Numbered from the stretch's first letter, positions 29,404 through 39,743 are shown. The stretch: DNA of 52,734 bases from Biostraticola tofi (GCF_004343195.1 NZ_SMCR01000015.1:1-52734); one strand, 5' to 3'. Translations and numbers: made by a program. The notes: a model not told the origin generated them from the letters alone.

Positions 29404-30051
29404 ATGTCTGACAAACTATTAGCTAACAGTTATACGCTGGCTGAAGAAATCGCTAATAGCATCAGCCACGGTATCGGGGTAGTGCTGGGCATCATCGGCC
29501 TGGTGTTGATGCTGGATCAGGCCGGCGAGACCGGCGCAAGTATCACCGCCATTACCAGCTACAGCCTCTATGGCGGCAGCATTATTCTGCTGTATCTGGC
29601 ATCAACCCTGTACCATGCCATCGGACATCCACCGGCCAAGCGATGGCTGAAAAAACTGGATCACTGCGCTATTTATCTGCTGATCGCCGGCACCTACACG
29701 CCGTTTCTGCTGGTGGGCCTGAACTCGCCGCTGGCAAAAGGGCTGATGTGGGTCATTTGGGGGATGGCGCTGCTGGGAGTGGTATTCAAATTGCTGTTTT
29801 CCCATCGGTTCAAGGTCCTGTCGCTGATAACCTATGTCGGGATGGGCTGGCTGTCGCTGGTGGTCATCTACCAGCTAGCGCTGCGCCTGCCTGCAGGTGG
29901 GATTGCCTTGCTGGCGGCGGGGGGGATTATTTATACCTTGGGCGTGGTGTTCTATGTCTGCGAACGGATACCCTATAATCATGCCATCTGGCACGGCTTT
30001 GTGCTTGGCGGCAGTCTGTGCCATTTTCTGTCTATTTATCTGTACGTTTGA
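29404..30051 (+). CDS. trhA: PAQR-family membrane protein TrhA (YqfA, hemolysin III family)
   Basis: A 215-residue inner-membrane protein with seven hydrophobic segments. [20 protein letters not shown], the SxxxH motif [28 protein letters not shown] and the C-terminal [17 protein letters not shown] supply the conserved Ser, Asp and His metal site of the PAQR/YqfA family. In E. coli it is linked to membrane energetics and fatty-acid homeostasis. [15 protein letters not shown] at 29404 is preferred, with GAGG upstream. Neighbouring ygfZ is convergent, as in E. coli. Confidence 0.93.
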   Translation: MSDKLLANSYTLAEEIANSISHGIGVVLGIIGLVLMLDQAGETGASITAITSYSLYGGSIILLYLASTLYHAIGHPPAKRWLKKLDHCAIYLLIAGTYTPFLLVGLNSPLAKGLMWVIWGMALLGVVFKLLFSHRFKVLSLITYVGMGWLSLVVIYQLALRLPAGGIALLAAGGIIYTLGVVFYVCERIPYNHAIWHGFVLGGSLCHFLSIYLYV

Positions 30052-30100
30052 GGTGATCCCCGCCATAAAGGCAGGGATCAGGCTGCGTTATGGGCCAAAG

Positions 30101-30240
30101 CTGCCATAGTGTCAGGCTGCATTCATGAACCAGCCGCCCTGGCACAAGGCTGCATTCAAGGATCAGCCGCCTTGGCACAACGCTGCATTCATGAACCAGC
30201 CTGCCATAGTGTCAGGCTGCATTCTCACATCAGCCTGCCT
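30101..30240. repeat. 33-bp minisatellite, about four copies
   Basis: The marker GGCTGCATTC or CGCTGCATTC recurs at 30115, 30148, 30181 and 30215, giving a period of 33 to 34 bp. Each unit also carries a CCAGCC or TCAGCC block and GGCACAA or GTGTCAG. The array fills the gap between convergent trhA and ygfZ and ends at the ygfZ stop. A more degenerate copy may precede it (30063-30095). The plus frame through it is open as 11-residue repeats but has no ribosome site. Confidence 0.8.
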
Positions 30241-31224
30241 TCAGTCCAGCAGGTAAGGCAGCGGCTGGATAGTCAGCGCGCCGGCTACATCATCCTTGAC
30301 CCGTAGCCTGCTGCCGGCCTCAAGATCGTTATTGAGTACCGCCTGCAGCCAGACGCGGTCATCGGCCAGCCGGCAGGCGGCCAGGATGGTACCGGTCCGG
30401 CGCCAGTTTTCCCCTAACTGCAATTCCAGGTCCTCTCCAGCTTCAGGCAGGCGATGGGCGGTGCCCGCCAGCCAGTAAAGGGCTCGCTTGTTGGCGCCGC
30501 GGTACTTTGCCCGGGCCACCATTTCCTGGCCGGCATAGCAGCCTTTGCTAAAGCTTATTCCTTCCAGCGCCTGAAGATTGGTGGCCTGGGGGATGAACTG
30601 CACGCTGTTCACGCTGTCGATGACCGGCAGGCCAGCCTCGATGTCCAGCGCCAGCCATTGACGGCTATCGGCCTCGGCAGCCTTACCCGCCAGGGCAGCC
30701 TGCAGAGTTTCCAAACGCGCTGGGGTGGTGACCAGTAAAAAACGCTCAGCCGGATGGCTAAAATGGAGCAGGGTGGTGTCCTGCTGCTCGACAACCTGAT
30801 TAAGCGCATCGGGCAAGGTCTGGAACACTTCCCTCAATGCCTGGCGGGCCTGCTGACCGGCGACGCCAATCAGCAAATGATTATCGTCGGCGGTAAAGGT
30901 GATTTTAGAGAAGACGGCATACTTTTTGATTTCAGTAAGCTGCGTCTCTCTGAGCGCCCGGCGTTCAATATAGGCCATAGCGCCCTGGTGATGAAACAGA
31001 CGCAAGGTACTCCACATTTTGCCTTTGGCGTCGCAATGCGCGGCAATCACATGCTGATGATCGCCGATGGCGGCTACATCGCAGGTAAGCTGGCCCTGGA
31101 GATATTTGACCGCTTCCGCACCGCTGGCGGTGACCAGGGCCCAATCATCGAGCGAAATCAACGTCAGGGGAAGTTCGGCTGCGGGCTTGGGTAAACCGCT
31201 TTCAATAGCGACGGGTGACGACAT
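30241..31224 (-). CDS. ygfZ: tRNA-modifying protein YgfZ (folate-binding, Fe-S cluster assembly)
   Basis: A 327-residue GcvT-like folate-binding protein required for maturation of some Fe-S enzymes such as MiaB. The signature [17 protein letters not shown] with its key cysteine lies near residue 230. The start at 31224 ([12 protein letters not shown]) has an AGGA site upstream. The open frame extends 21 residues further but without family support. It is divergent from sdhE-ygfX, the conserved arrangement. Confidence 0.95.
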   Translation of the reverse strand: MSSPVAIESGLPKPAAELPLTLISLDDWALVTASGAEAVKYLQGQLTCDVAAIGDHQHVIAAHCDAKGKMWSTLRLFHHQGAMAYIERRALRETQLTEIKKYAVFSKITFTADDNHLLIGVAGQQARQALREVFQTLPDALNQVVEQQDTTLLHFSHPAERFLLVTTPARLETLQAALAGKAAEADSRQWLALDIEAGLPVIDSVNSVQFIPQATNLQALEGISFSKGCYAGQEMVARAKYRGANKRALYWLAGTAHRLPEAGEDLELQLGENWRRTGTILAACRLADDRVWLQAVLNNDLEAGSRLRVKDDVAGALTIQPLPYLLD

Positions 31225-31439
31225 GAGGTATTCCTGTGTAGAGGAAAAACAATAACCTAATGGTAAAAGACCCTTCCGGGTTTGCAAGCGGTTATTGTGG
31301 TCGTTATGTGTTCATTTGTGCCCTTATCCGTCAAACCCCGCGGCAGAACATGTCGAAATGTGTCCTTTTATATAATAAACCCGAGTAAAACACGGTAAAC
31401 TGTGCCCCATTCTTTAAGGTTACCGAGTAAAGGATCACT

Positions 31440-31706
31440 ATGGATATCGATAATAAAGCGCGTGTTCACTGGGCCTGCCGCCGCGGAATGCGCGAATTGG
31501 ATATTTCGATAATGCCTTTTTTCGACCATGACTATGATGGTCTTTGCACCGAAGACAAAAAACTGTTTATCCGCCTGCTGGAGTGCGACGACCCGGATTT
31601 GTTCAACTGGCTGATGAACCACGGCGAACCTGCCGATGACGGACTGAAGAAAATGATCAACCTGATACAACAGCGAAATAAAGCCCGTGGCCCTCTGGCG
31701 ATGTGA
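31440..31706 (+). CDS. sdhE: Succinate dehydrogenase assembly factor SdhE
   Basis: An 88-residue protein that promotes covalent flavinylation of SdhA and FrdA. The RGxRE motif (CRRGMRELD) at about residue 15 and [16 protein letters not shown] in the second half are diagnostic. An AAAGGATCACT ribosome region precedes the ATG. ygfX begins inside its last codons and overlaps by 20 bp, so the two are translationally coupled. Confidence 0.96.
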   Translation: MDIDNKARVHWACRRGMRELDISIMPFFDHDYDGLCTEDKKLFIRLLECDDPDLFNWLMNHGEPADDGLKKMINLIQQRNKARGPLAM

Positions 31707-32109
31707 CCTGCGCGTTTCCTGGCGCAGTCAGATTTTTTCGCTGGCAGCCCACGGCATCCTGCTGTTGCTAATCCTGCTGTCCCCGTGGCCGGAAAACTAC
31801 GGCCCGCTCTGGCTGACACTGGTGCTGCTGGTGGTATTTGAATGCATCCGCAGTCAGCGGAGCATCATGGCCTGTCGCGGCGAGCTGATATTAACCGGTG
31901 AAAGGAGACTCAACTGGCATGGTCAGGAGTGGGGGCTGACCCGTCAGGCCTGGATGCTTAAAGGCGGTATGCTGCTGTCGCTGCGTCAGGTCGATAGCGG
32001 CAAGAAACGCCGCCTGTGGCTGGCGGCAGACAGCATGGACAAAGAGGAGTGGCGCAGCCTGCGGCATATCCTGCTAAACCAGCCGACCAGGACCTCAGAC
32101 CTGGACTGA
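31687..32109 (+). CDS. ygfX: YgfX (CptA) membrane protein
   Basis: A 140-residue inner-membrane protein with two adjacent transmembrane segments (about residues 16-55) and a cytoplasmic C-terminal domain. [13 protein letters not shown] at the start and [21 protein letters not shown] near the end match E. coli YgfX. It has been described as a toxin-like partner of SdhE affecting FtsZ and MreB, an interpretation that is debated. The GTG start at 31687 overlaps sdhE. Confidence 0.92.
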   Translation: MALWRCDLRVSWRSQIFSLAAHGILLLLILLSPWPENYGPLWLTLVLLVVFECIRSQRSIMACRGELILTGERRLNWHGQEWGLTRQAWMLKGGMLLSLRQVDSGKKRRLWLAADSMDKEEWRSLRHILLNQPTRTSDLD

Positions 32110-32131
32110 GCCGCACGGTTTTCATTTCAAC

Positions 32132-32650
32132 CTAGAGCAGTTCCGCCATTTCGGTTAGGATCTGCTCACACCATTGCTGCAGCCTTTCATCACTCAAATC
32201 GTACTGGTTGACTTCGTCCAGCGCCAGCCCGACGAAATGCTTACCGTCCGGCGTCACCGCCTTGGGGCTGGTAAATTCATAGCCGGCGGTAGGCCAGTAG
32301 CCGATAAACTGCGCTCCGCTGGGTTTGAGCACATCATGCAGATAGCCCAGGGCATCCAGAAACCACTCGCCATAGCCCAACTGATCGCCCATACCGTAGA
32401 GGGCAATGATTTTACCTGAGAGGTCCAGCCCGGAAAGGGTCGACCAGACCGCATCCCAATCTTCCTGTATCTCGCCGAAATCCCAGGTAGGAATCCCCAG
32501 AATCAGTACGTTATACTGTTCAAATAGCGTGGGGGAGACGTCTTTGATATTGTGCAGCTCAACCCATTCCTCTCCGAGAATATCGCGGATTTTCTCGGCG
32601 GCCATTTCGGTATAGCAGGTACTGGATCCATAAAACAAACCGACTTTCAT
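32132..32650 (-). CDS. fldB: Flavodoxin FldB
   Basis: A 172-residue FMN electron carrier. The phosphate-binding loop YGSSTCYTE is at the N-terminus. [15 protein letters not shown] and [16 protein letters not shown] match FldB in preference to FldA. It is in the oxidative-stress (SoxRS) regulon in E. coli. It converges with ygfX and is divergent from xerD. Confidence 0.95.
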   Translation of the reverse strand: MKVGLFYGSSTCYTEMAAEKIRDILGEEWVELHNIKDVSPTLFEQYNVLILGIPTWDFGEIQEDWDAVWSTLSGLDLSGKIIALYGMGDQLGYGEWFLDALGYLHDVLKPSGAQFIGYWPTAGYEFTSPKAVTPDGKHFVGLALDEVNQYDLSDERLQQWCEQILTEMAELL

Positions 32651-32752
32651 TTTTACTCATACTCTTCCTGGCAACCTGATGACATCAAGTGTACCAGATT
32701 TGTCGCTTCATCAGGCATAATGACACTGGCGATAAACCAGAACGGGGAACAC

Positions 32753-33652
32753 ATGCAGCAGCAGGATCATGCATTCATAGAGCAATTTCTCGACGCGTTA
32801 TGGCTTGAGCGCAACCTGGCTGAGAACACGTTATCGGCCTATCGGCAGGATCTTCAGACCCTTGCTGAATGGCTAAAGCGCAACCAGGTTGATTTTATCC
32901 ATGCCGGGGCTGCGGATTTACAGGCTTTCCTGGCCGAGAGGCTGGATAAAGGCTTCAAGGCCACAAGTTCTGCGCGCCTGCTCAGCGCCATGCGCCGCTT
33001 TTTTTTATATCTTTATCGGGAAAAGCAACGGGATGATGATCCTTGCGCCGGCCTGGCTGCGCCTAAACTGCCCCAGCGGCTGCCTAAAGACCTGAGCGAA
33101 TCCCAGGTAAGCGCCCTGCTGGAAGCCCCCGCCATCGACCAGCCCATTGAACTGCGCGATAAGGCGATGCTTGAACTGCTGTATGCCACCGGACTGCGCG
33201 TTTCTGAGCTGGTCGGATTGACCCTGAGCGACGTCAGCCTGCGCCAGGGAGTGGTGAGGGTTATCGGCAAGGGCAATAAGGAGCGGCTGGTCCCCCTCGG
33301 CGAGGAGGCGGTGTACTGGATAGAGTATTATCTGGAACACGGCCGCCCGTGGTTGATGAACGGGCAAAGCCTGGATGTGCTGTTCCCCAGTAACCGAAGC
33401 CGGCAAATGACCCGACAGACCTTCTGGCATCGTATCAAGCATTATGCGATCCTTGCCGGCATCGACAGCGAGCGTTTATCTCCGCATGTGTTGCGTCATG
33501 CTTTTGCGACTCATCTGTTGAATCACGGAGCCGATTTACGTGTGGTACAGCTTTTGCTGGGACACAGCGATCTCTCCACCACGCAAATCTACACCCACGT
33601 GGCCACCGAACGACTGAAACTCTTACATCAGCAGCATCATCCCCGCGCATAA
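32753..33652 (+). CDS. xerD: Site-specific tyrosine recombinase XerD
   Basis: A 299-residue recombinase that acts with XerC at dif to resolve chromosome dimers under FtsK control. The N-terminal SAM-like domain (1-105) carries FLDALWLERNLAENTL. The catalytic residues are in ATGLRVSELVGL (R), KGNKERLVPL (K), SPHVLRHAFATHLLNHGADLRVVQ (H..R) and LGHSDLSTTQIYTH (H, Y). The ATG at 32753 with GGGGAA upstream is chosen. It leads the conserved xerD-dsbC-recJ-prfB-lysS series. Confidence 0.97.
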   Translation: MQQQDHAFIEQFLDALWLERNLAENTLSAYRQDLQTLAEWLKRNQVDFIHAGAADLQAFLAERLDKGFKATSSARLLSAMRRFFLYLYREKQRDDDPCAGLAAPKLPQRLPKDLSESQVSALLEAPAIDQPIELRDKAMLELLYATGLRVSELVGLTLSDVSLRQGVVRVIGKGNKERLVPLGEEAVYWIEYYLEHGRPWLMNGQSLDVLFPSNRSRQMTRQTFWHRIKHYAILAGIDSERLSPHVLRHAFATHLLNHGADLRVVQLLLGHSDLSTTQIYTHVATERLKLLHQQHHPRA

Positions 33653-33731
33653 ACAGCATCGCACTGGCGCGGACTGACGGTGTCTGCAATGACTTTACCC
33701 TTACCCGGGCTCAGAAATAAGGATTTTTAAA

Positions 33732-34448
33732 ATGAACAAAACCCTGGTACTGCTCTCTTTCGCTGCGCTGGCATTTTCAAGCCTGACCCATGCCGATGAT
33801 GCAGCCATTTCTCATTCACTCGACCGACTCGGCGTCCATCATGTCGATATCCAGCCTTCACCCGTGGCCGGTTTGAAAACCGTCCTGACCGACAGCGGTG
33901 TGCTGTACGTTTCTGATGACGGACGGCATATCATCCAGGGACCGATGTTCGACGTCGCCGGCAACCATCCGGTCAATACCACCAATCAGTTGCTGGCCAA
34001 GCGGCTGAACGCGCTGCAAAACGAGATGATTATCTATAAAGCGCCGCAGGAAAAGCATGTGGTTACCGTCTTCACCGATATCACCTGCGGCTATTGCCAC
34101 AAGCTTCATGAGCAGATAGACGAATACAATAAACTGGGCATCACCCTTCGCTATCTTGCTTTCCCGCGTCAGGGACTTAATTCTCAGGCGGAAAAAGACA
34201 TGACCTCAATCTGGTGTACCGCCAATCGGAATCAAGCTTTTGATAAAGCCATGCAGGGCGATGCGATATCTGCCGCCACCTGTAAAACTGACATCAGCAA
34301 ACATTACACCCTCGGCGTACAGTACGGTATCCAGGGCACACCGGCCATGCTGCTGGAAGACGGCACCCTGATCCCGGGTTATCAGAGTCCGAAAGAACTG
34401 TCGGCCATGCTTGCTCAGCAAGCGACGGGTGACGTCACCGGCGACTAA
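33732..34448 (+). CDS. dsbC: Thiol:disulfide isomerase DsbC
   Basis: A 238-residue periplasmic protein with a signal peptide (MNKTLVLLSFAALAFSSLTHA). An N-terminal dimerisation domain precedes a thioredoxin fold with the active site TDITCGYCHKLHEQ. A second structural cysteine pair (WCTANR and ATCKTD) is kept. It isomerises wrong disulfides and is reduced by DsbD. It lies 79 bp after xerD, and recJ begins 8 bp after its stop. Confidence 0.96.
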   Translation: MNKTLVLLSFAALAFSSLTHADDAAISHSLDRLGVHHVDIQPSPVAGLKTVLTDSGVLYVSDDGRHIIQGPMFDVAGNHPVNTTNQLLAKRLNALQNEMIIYKAPQEKHVVTVFTDITCGYCHKLHEQIDEYNKLGITLRYLAFPRQGLNSQAEKDMTSIWCTANRNQAFDKAMQGDAISAATCKTDISKHYTLGVQYGIQGTPAMLLEDGTLIPGYQSPKELSAMLAQQATGDVTGD

Positions 34449-34456
34449 GGAAAGCC

Positions 34457-36190
34457 GTGAAAATCATAACCGAATTACGCCGCCGACCAGCCGGCGACAC
34501 GGCTGTTATTGCCGGGGAGATTCATCCGCTGCTGAAACGGCTCTACGCCCAGCGCGGCATAACCAGCCCCGCCGAGCTTGAGCGTAGCGTCAGCGGGTTG
34601 CTCAATTACCGTGACCTGAACGGCATTGATGACGCGGTGGCGTTGCTGGTCGGCGCGCTGGCGGATAATCGCCGGCTGATGGTCGTCGGCGACTTTGACG
34701 CTGATGGCGCTACCAGTACCTCGCTTATGGTGCTGGCGCTGCGTCAGATGGGGGCGCGGCAGGTCGATTTTCTGGTGCCAAACCGGTTCGAAGATGGCTA
34801 CGGTCTGAGTCCGGAAGTCGTTGAGCAGGCCGCTGCCCGCGGCGCCCAGATGATCGTCACCGTCGACAACGGCATCTCCTCCCATGCCGGCGTGGATCTG
34901 GCGCACCAGAAGGGTATCCCGGTGCTGGTGACCGACCACCATCTGCCTGGCGAAACCCTGCCGGCGGCGGATGCGATTGTTAACCCCAATCTGGTTGGCT
35001 GTGAATTTGCATCAAAGTCCCTGGCCGGCGTCGGCGTGGCTTTCTATCTAATGCTGGCCTTGCGGGCAAAGCTATCGGCCAGCGGCTGGTTTGCCGAGCA
35101 AGGCCTTCAGCCGCCCAAACTTGCCAATCTGCTCGATCTGGTGGCGCTGGGCACGGTGGCTGATGTGGTCCCGCTGGACGCCAATAACCGTATTCTGGTC
35201 CATCAGGGCATCAGCCGTATCCGCGCCGGCTACTGCCGGCCCGGTATCCGCGCGCTGGCCGAAGTGGCAAACCGCGATATTTCGCGCCTGGGTTCCTCAG
35301 ATCTGGGTTTTGCCCTGGGGCCGCGCCTGAATGCGGCCGGCAGGCTGGATGACATGTCGGTCGGCGTGTCGCTGTTGCTGACCGATAACCAGGCGGAAGC
35401 CAGAATGCTGGCCGCTGAACTGGATGCCTTGAACCAGACTCGCCGGGAAATCGAACAGGGTATGGAAGCCGAAGCCCTGGCGCTATGCAGCAGTATGGAG
35501 CAAACCCGGGCAGAAATGCCCTATGGCCTGGCTATCTACCATGACCAGTGGCATCAGGGCGTCGTGGGGATTCTGGCCTCGCGCATCAAAGAGCGCTTTC
35601 ATCGACCGGTTATCGCTTTCGCTCCGGCAGGGGATGGGCTGCTCAAAGGCTCCGGTCGCTCGATTGCCGGGCTGCATATGCGCGATTTGCTGGAGCGGCT
35701 GGATACCCTATACCCCGGCATGATGCAAAAATTTGGCGGCCACGCGATGGCAGCCGGACTCACCCTGGAACCAGGCCAGTTCGACCTTTTCAGGCAGCGC
35801 TTTGCCAGTCTGGTCAACGAATGGCTGGACCCGTCAATGCTGGACGGGGTTATCTGGTCCGATGGCCAACTCAGCGCCATGGAGTTGTCCCTCGCCACCG
35901 CTGAGCTGCTGCGCGAAGGCGGACCTTGGGGGCAGGCATTCCCTGAACCGCTGTTTGACGGCAAATTCAAGGTTTTACAGCAGAAGCTGGTGGGTGAGAA
36001 ACACCTCAAGCTGATGGTTGAACCCCTGGGCGGTGGGCCGCTGCTGGATGGTATCGCTTTTAATGTCGATACCCGCCTCTGGCCGGATAACAGTATCAAC
36101 ACCGTTGAACTGGCCTATCGGCTGGACGTTAATGAATACCGCGGCAATCGCAATGTGCAATTATTAATCCAGCATCTGTGGCCACAGTAA
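34457..36190 (+). CDS. recJ: Single-stranded-DNA 5'-3' exonuclease RecJ
   Basis: A 577-residue DHH-family exonuclease in recombination and mismatch repair. Motif I VVGDFDADGATSTSLMVLALR, the VTVDNGISSHAG aspartate, the VTDHHLPG (DHH) motif, LVALGTVADVVPL, and the DHHA1-type GGHAMAAGLTLE segment are present in order. The start GTGAAAATCATAACC at 34457 follows AAGGAAA. The length equals E. coli RecJ. Confidence 0.96.
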   Translation: MKIITELRRRPAGDTAVIAGEIHPLLKRLYAQRGITSPAELERSVSGLLNYRDLNGIDDAVALLVGALADNRRLMVVGDFDADGATSTSLMVLALRQMGARQVDFLVPNRFEDGYGLSPEVVEQAAARGAQMIVTVDNGISSHAGVDLAHQKGIPVLVTDHHLPGETLPAADAIVNPNLVGCEFASKSLAGVGVAFYLMLALRAKLSASGWFAEQGLQPPKLANLLDLVALGTVADVVPLDANNRILVHQGISRIRAGYCRPGIRALAEVANRDISRLGSSDLGFALGPRLNAAGRLDDMSVGVSLLLTDNQAEARMLAAELDALNQTRREIEQGMEAEALALCSSMEQTRAEMPYGLAIYHDQWHQGVVGILASRIKERFHRPVIAFAPAGDGLLKGSGRSIAGLHMRDLLERLDTLYPGMMQKFGGHAMAAGLTLEPGQFDLFRQRFASLVNEWLDPSMLDGVIWSDGQLSAMELSLATAELLREGGPWGQAFPEPLFDGKFKVLQQKLVGEKHLKLMVEPLGGGPLLDGIAFNVDTRLWPDNSINTVELAYRLDVNEYRGNRNVQLLIQHLWPQ

Positions 36191-36275
36191 TTGCAAGATA
36201 CTACAAAGATGACTGCGGATCCGTTAGAATAGCCGGATCATACGCACTCCATCTCTCTTAAGAGCTAACTAATCC

Positions 36276-37374
36276 ATGTTTGAAATTAATCCGGTAAAAA
36301 ACCGTATTCAGGACCTGTCTGAAAGGACGGCTGTTCTGAGGGGGTATCTTTGACTACGATCTCAAGCAAGAACGCCTTGAAGAAGTAAACGCCGAGCTTG
36401 AACAGCCTGATGTCTGGAACGAACCTGAACGCGCTCAGGCGCTGGGCAAGGAACGTTCTTCCCTGGAAGCGATAGTCGATACCATCGATCAGATGACTCA
36501 GGGCCTGGATGATGTCGCCGGCCTGCTGGAACTGGCGGTGGAAGAAGACGACGAAGACACCTTCAACGAAACCCAGGCCGAACTGGACCAGCTCGAGAAC
36601 AAGCTGGGCCAGCTGGAATTCCGCCGCATGTTTGCCGGCGAATACGACAGCGCCGATTGCTACCTGGATATCCAGGCCGGTTCCGGCGGCACTGAAGCGC
36701 AGGACTGGGCCAGCATGCTGCTGCGCATGTACCTGCGCTGGGCTGAAGCCAAGGGCTTCAAGACCGAAATCATCGAAGAGTCCGACGGTGAAGTGGCCGG
36801 CATCAAGTCAGTTACCATCAAGATCATCGGCGATTACGCTTTTGGCTGGCTGCGTACCGAAACCGGCGTGCATCGCCTGGTGCGTAAAAGCCCGTTTGAC
36901 TCCGGCGGCCGCCGTCATACCTCTTTCAGCTCGGCGTTTGTTTACCCGGAAGTGGATGATGATATTGATATCGAAATCAACCCGGCCGATCTGCGTATCG
37001 ACGTCTACCGTGCCTCTGGTGCCGGTGGCCAGCACGTCAACCGGACTGAGTCCGCGGTGCGGATTACCCACTTGCCGACCAATATCGTTACCCAGTGCCA
37101 GAATGACCGCTCCCAGCATAAGAACAAAGATCAGGCGATGAAGCAGCTTAAAGCCAAGCTTTATGAATTTGAGATGCAAAAGAAAAACGCCGAGAAACAG
37201 GCGCTGGAAGATACCAAATCGGATATCGGCTGGGGCAGCCAGATCCGTTCCTATGTCCTGGACGATTCACGTATCAAAGACTTGCGCACCGGTGTCGAAA
37301 CCCGTAATACGCAAGCGGTACTGGATGGCGATCTGGATAAATTTATCGAAGCCAGTCTCAAAGCCGGGCTATGA
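36276..37374 (+). CDS. prfB: Peptide chain release factor 2, with programmed +1 frameshift
   Basis: A 365-residue RF2 recognising UGA and UAA, encoded as 36276-36350 joined to 36352-37374. Codons 1-25 give [20 protein letters not shown] then LRGYL, and codon 26 is an in-frame TGA (36351-36353). The slippery site AGGGGGTATCTTTGAC has the internal Shine-Dalgarno and CUU-UGA-C context used for autoregulation: low RF2 favours +1 slippage and full-length product. The second part carries [15 protein letters not shown] and the catalytic [15 protein letters not shown]. lysS follows 9 bp after the stop. Confidence 0.97.
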
Positions 37375-37383
37375 GGAACCAAG

Positions 37384-38904
37384 ATGTCTGAATCACAAAC
37401 ACAGGGTGGTGCCCCTCAGGCGCTGGATTTAAATAACGAACTGAAATCACGGCGCGAAAAACTGGCCCTGCTGCGCCAGCAAGGCATTGCGTTCCCTAAT
37501 GATTTTCGTCGCGATGCCGTTTCCGACAGGCTGCATGCGGAGTATGGCGATAAAACCAATGAAGAGTTGGAAGCGCTGAATATCGACGTCAGCATTGCCG
37601 GCCGCATGATGACCCGCCGCATCATGGGCAAAGCGTCATTTGCTACCCTGCAGGATGTGGGCGGCAAAATCCAGCTGTATGTCGCCCGTGATGATCTGGC
37701 AGAAGGCTTGTATAACGACCAGTTCAAGAAATGGGATCTGGGCGATATCCTCGGCGCCAAGGGCAAGCTTTTCAAGACCCGCACCGGCGAACTGTCGGTT
37801 CACTGCAGCGAAATCCGCCTGCTGACCAAGGCCATGCGCCCGTTGCCGGACAAATTCCACGGCCTGGCCGATCAGGAAACTCGCTATCGCCAGCGTTACC
37901 TGGACCTTATCGCCAATGACGAATCCCGCCACACCTTCGTGATACGCTCACGCATCATGGCTGAAATCCGTCGTTTTATGGTTGATAACGGTTTTATGGA
38001 AGTGGAAACGCCGATGATGCAAAGCATCCCCGGCGGCGCGGCGGCCCGTCCGTTCGTCACCCACCATAATGCGCTGGATATCGATATGTTCCTGCGTATC
38101 GCGCCGGAACTGTACCTTAAGCGCCTGGTGGTCGGCGGTTTTGAACGGGTGTTTGAAATCAACCGCAATTTCCGCAACGAAGGTATCTCGCCGCGCCATA
38201 ACCCAGAGTTCACCATGATGGAACTCTATATGGCCTATGCCGATTACCGCGACCTTATCGTCTTGACTGAAGACCTGTTCCGCACCCTGACCGAGCGGGT
38301 ACTGGGCAGCAGCGTGGTTCAGTATGGCGAGCAGACCTTCGACTTCGGTCAGCCGTTCGCCAAGATGACGATGAGAGAAGCCATTTGCAAATACCGTCCT
38401 GAAACGGTCGTCACCGACCTGGACGATGTCCAGCAGGCCAGCGCGCTCGCCAGTTCGTTGGGCATCAAAATCGAAAAGAGCTGGGGCCTGGGGCGTATCC
38501 AGACCGAGATTTTCGAAGAGACCGCCGAGAGCCAGCTGATTCAGCCGACCTTTATCATTGAATACCCGGCTGAAGTGTCACCGCTGGCGCGCCGCAACGA
38601 CGATAATCCGTTTATTACCGATCGTTTCGAGTTCTTTATCGGTGGCCGTGAAATCGGCAACGGCTTCTCTGAGCTGAATGACGCTGAAGACCAGGCCCAG
38701 CGCTTTGCTGACCAGGTTGCGGCCAAAGACGCCGGTGACGACGAAGCCATGTTTTATGACGAAGACTATGTCACCGCCCTGGAACACGGCCTGCCGCCGA
38801 CCGCCGGCCTGGGTATCGGTATCGACCGGATGATTATGCTGTTCACCAATAGCCATACCATCCGCGACGTTATCCTGTTCCCGGCCCTGCGTCCGCAGAA
38901 ATAA
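37384..38904 (+). CDS. lysS: Lysyl-tRNA synthetase, class II
   Basis: A 506-residue synthetase. The N-terminal OB-fold anticodon domain (about 60-150) includes [20 protein letters not shown]. Class II motif 1 ([10 protein letters not shown]), motif 2 ([18 protein letters not shown]) and motif 3 ([18 protein letters not shown]) are seen in order. The conserved prfB-lysS pair appears co-transcribed. It ends before a strong terminator and the tRNA-Gly gene that hosts the mobile element. Confidence 0.97.
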   Translation: MSESQTQGGAPQALDLNNELKSRREKLALLRQQGIAFPNDFRRDAVSDRLHAEYGDKTNEELEALNIDVSIAGRMMTRRIMGKASFATLQDVGGKIQLYVARDDLAEGLYNDQFKKWDLGDILGAKGKLFKTRTGELSVHCSEIRLLTKAMRPLPDKFHGLADQETRYRQRYLDLIANDESRHTFVIRSRIMAEIRRFMVDNGFMEVETPMMQSIPGGAAARPFVTHHNALDIDMFLRIAPELYLKRLVVGGFERVFEINRNFRNEGISPRHNPEFTMMELYMAYADYRDLIVLTEDLFRTLTERVLGSSVVQYGEQTFDFGQPFAKMTMREAICKYRPETVVTDLDDVQQASALASSLGIKIEKSWGLGRIQTEIFEETAESQLIQPTFIIEYPAEVSPLARRNDDNPFITDRFEFFIGGREIGNGFSELNDAEDQAQRFADQVAAKDAGDDEAMFYDEDYVTALEHGLPPTAGLGIGIDRMIMLFTNSHTIRDVILFPALRPQK

Positions 38905-38964
38905 TCGCGTTGACGGTGCCTCGCTGTCGTCTGGTCGTGACGGCACAGAGGTAAACAACGGCAT

Positions 38965-39003
38965 AAAGGCCGCTCGGTACAGTGACCAGGCGGCCTTTTT
39001 TAT
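38965..39003 (+). terminator. Rho-independent terminator after lysS
   Basis: AAAGGCCGC (38965-38973) pairs with GCGGCCTTT (38990-38998) and runs into a T-tract. Inner GGT/ACC pairing shortens the loop. It ends the prfB-lysS transcript. Confidence 0.88.
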
Positions 39004-39055
39004 CGCCTGAATATAAGGATTGTGCTCAAAACTCAGGCAGTTAGTGGTATAGCCC

Positions 39056-39083
39056 TTGCCAGCAGACGGCAGAGGGTTATAAT
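39056..39083 (+). promoter_or_regulatory. tRNA-Gly promoter
   Basis: TTGCCA (39056-39061) and a perfect TATAAT (39078-39083) are separated by 16 bp. A GC-rich discriminator (GCCAGTCGC) leads into the tRNA 19 bp downstream, as is typical of stringently controlled stable-RNA promoters. Confidence 0.85.
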
Positions 39084-39101
39084 GCCAGTCGCACTTCCCC
39101 T

Positions 39102-39175
39102 GCGGGTGTAGTTCAATGGTAGAACGGCAGCTTCCCAAGCTGCATACGAGGGTTCGATTCCCTTCACCCGCTCCA
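39102..39175 (+). tRNA. glyU: tRNA-Gly (anticodon CCC), integration site
   Basis: A 74-nt cloverleaf with acceptor GCGGGTG/CACCCGC, D-loop AGTTCAATGGTAGAA, anticodon stem GCAGC/GCTGC with loop TTCCCAA (anticodon CCC) and T-arm GGGTTCGATTCCC. CCA is encoded. It closely resembles E. coli glyU. The mobile element enters at its 3' part, and the reconstituted gene remains complete at the left end. Confidence 0.97.
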
Positions 39176-39176
39176 A
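39116..39176. repeat. Left attachment core (attL)
   Basis: This 61-bp stretch of the tRNA-Gly gene (D-loop to one base past CCA) is repeated exactly at 52233-52293. The two copies bound the integrated element. Identity stops at 39177. Confidence 0.95.
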
Positions 39177-39743
39177 TCTCCTGATAAATCAACGAGTTAC
39201 GATTTATCAGTTAGTTACGTTGCCCGGATACTCTCGGTACAACTTAAACTACCCATTGAACTACACCCGCACCTGTCGCGTGATTGGTCTGTGGTTTATG
39301 GGAGCATATCATCACGCTGGCAGTCGTTCCACGTTCTTACTGCGATAACACAACAAGAACAAAAAGCCATCACCAAGCAGTCACCACCACGACAAACTCC
39401 CTAAACTTTTAACCGTTCCACACTTAGCGCGGTGTCCCATTCCTGCCTGTCGTGATGACATTGCAGTGGATAAACGAGCAAATGTTGGAAAGCCTAACCA
39501 GATCGGGAAAGGATCTGGCTCTGCCGTGGTGTTCACCGAGCCATAAATGATCGGTACTCGATAAGAGAGCGGTTAACTGACAAACCCTTAATGTTACGCC
39601 TACGGCACTTTATGTTGGTATACCCAACACGGCGCTTTATGGTGCCTATTGCTTTGAAAACCAAAAATTGGCTGAGTTCTGATATCAATGAAAGTTTTTG
39701 ATATAATTTCGAGCAATCCAATCGACTCATTAAGGAAGTAAAA
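39177..39743. other. Left end of the element, non-coding
   Basis: No supported gene. It holds a perfect 10-bp inverted repeat CTGATAAATC/GATTTATCAG (39181-39210), an inverted copy of the first bases of the tRNA region (39253-39271) and a nested hairpin (GGCAC/GGTGCC around GTTGG/CCAAC, 39604-39646). A TATAAT at 39702-39707 is the probable promoter of the next gene. Confidence 0.6.
39253..39271 (-). repeat. Inverted copy of tRNA-Gly 5' end
   Basis: The minus strand reads TGCGGGTGTAGTTCAATGG, identical over 19 nt to 39101-39119 in the tRNA-Gly gene. It is the part missing from the right attachment copy. The element thus carries the 5' part of the tRNA in opposite orientation near its left end. 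Confidence 0.85.

Noticed and set aside
30109-30306. Open frame through the 33-bp repeats
   Set aside because: It is open only because the period is a multiple of three. It has no ribosome site and runs into ygfZ on the other strand.
36351-36353. In-frame TGA in prfB as a pseudogene mutation
   Set aside because: The AGGGGG, CUU and UGAC context is the conserved RF2 autoregulatory frameshift site.
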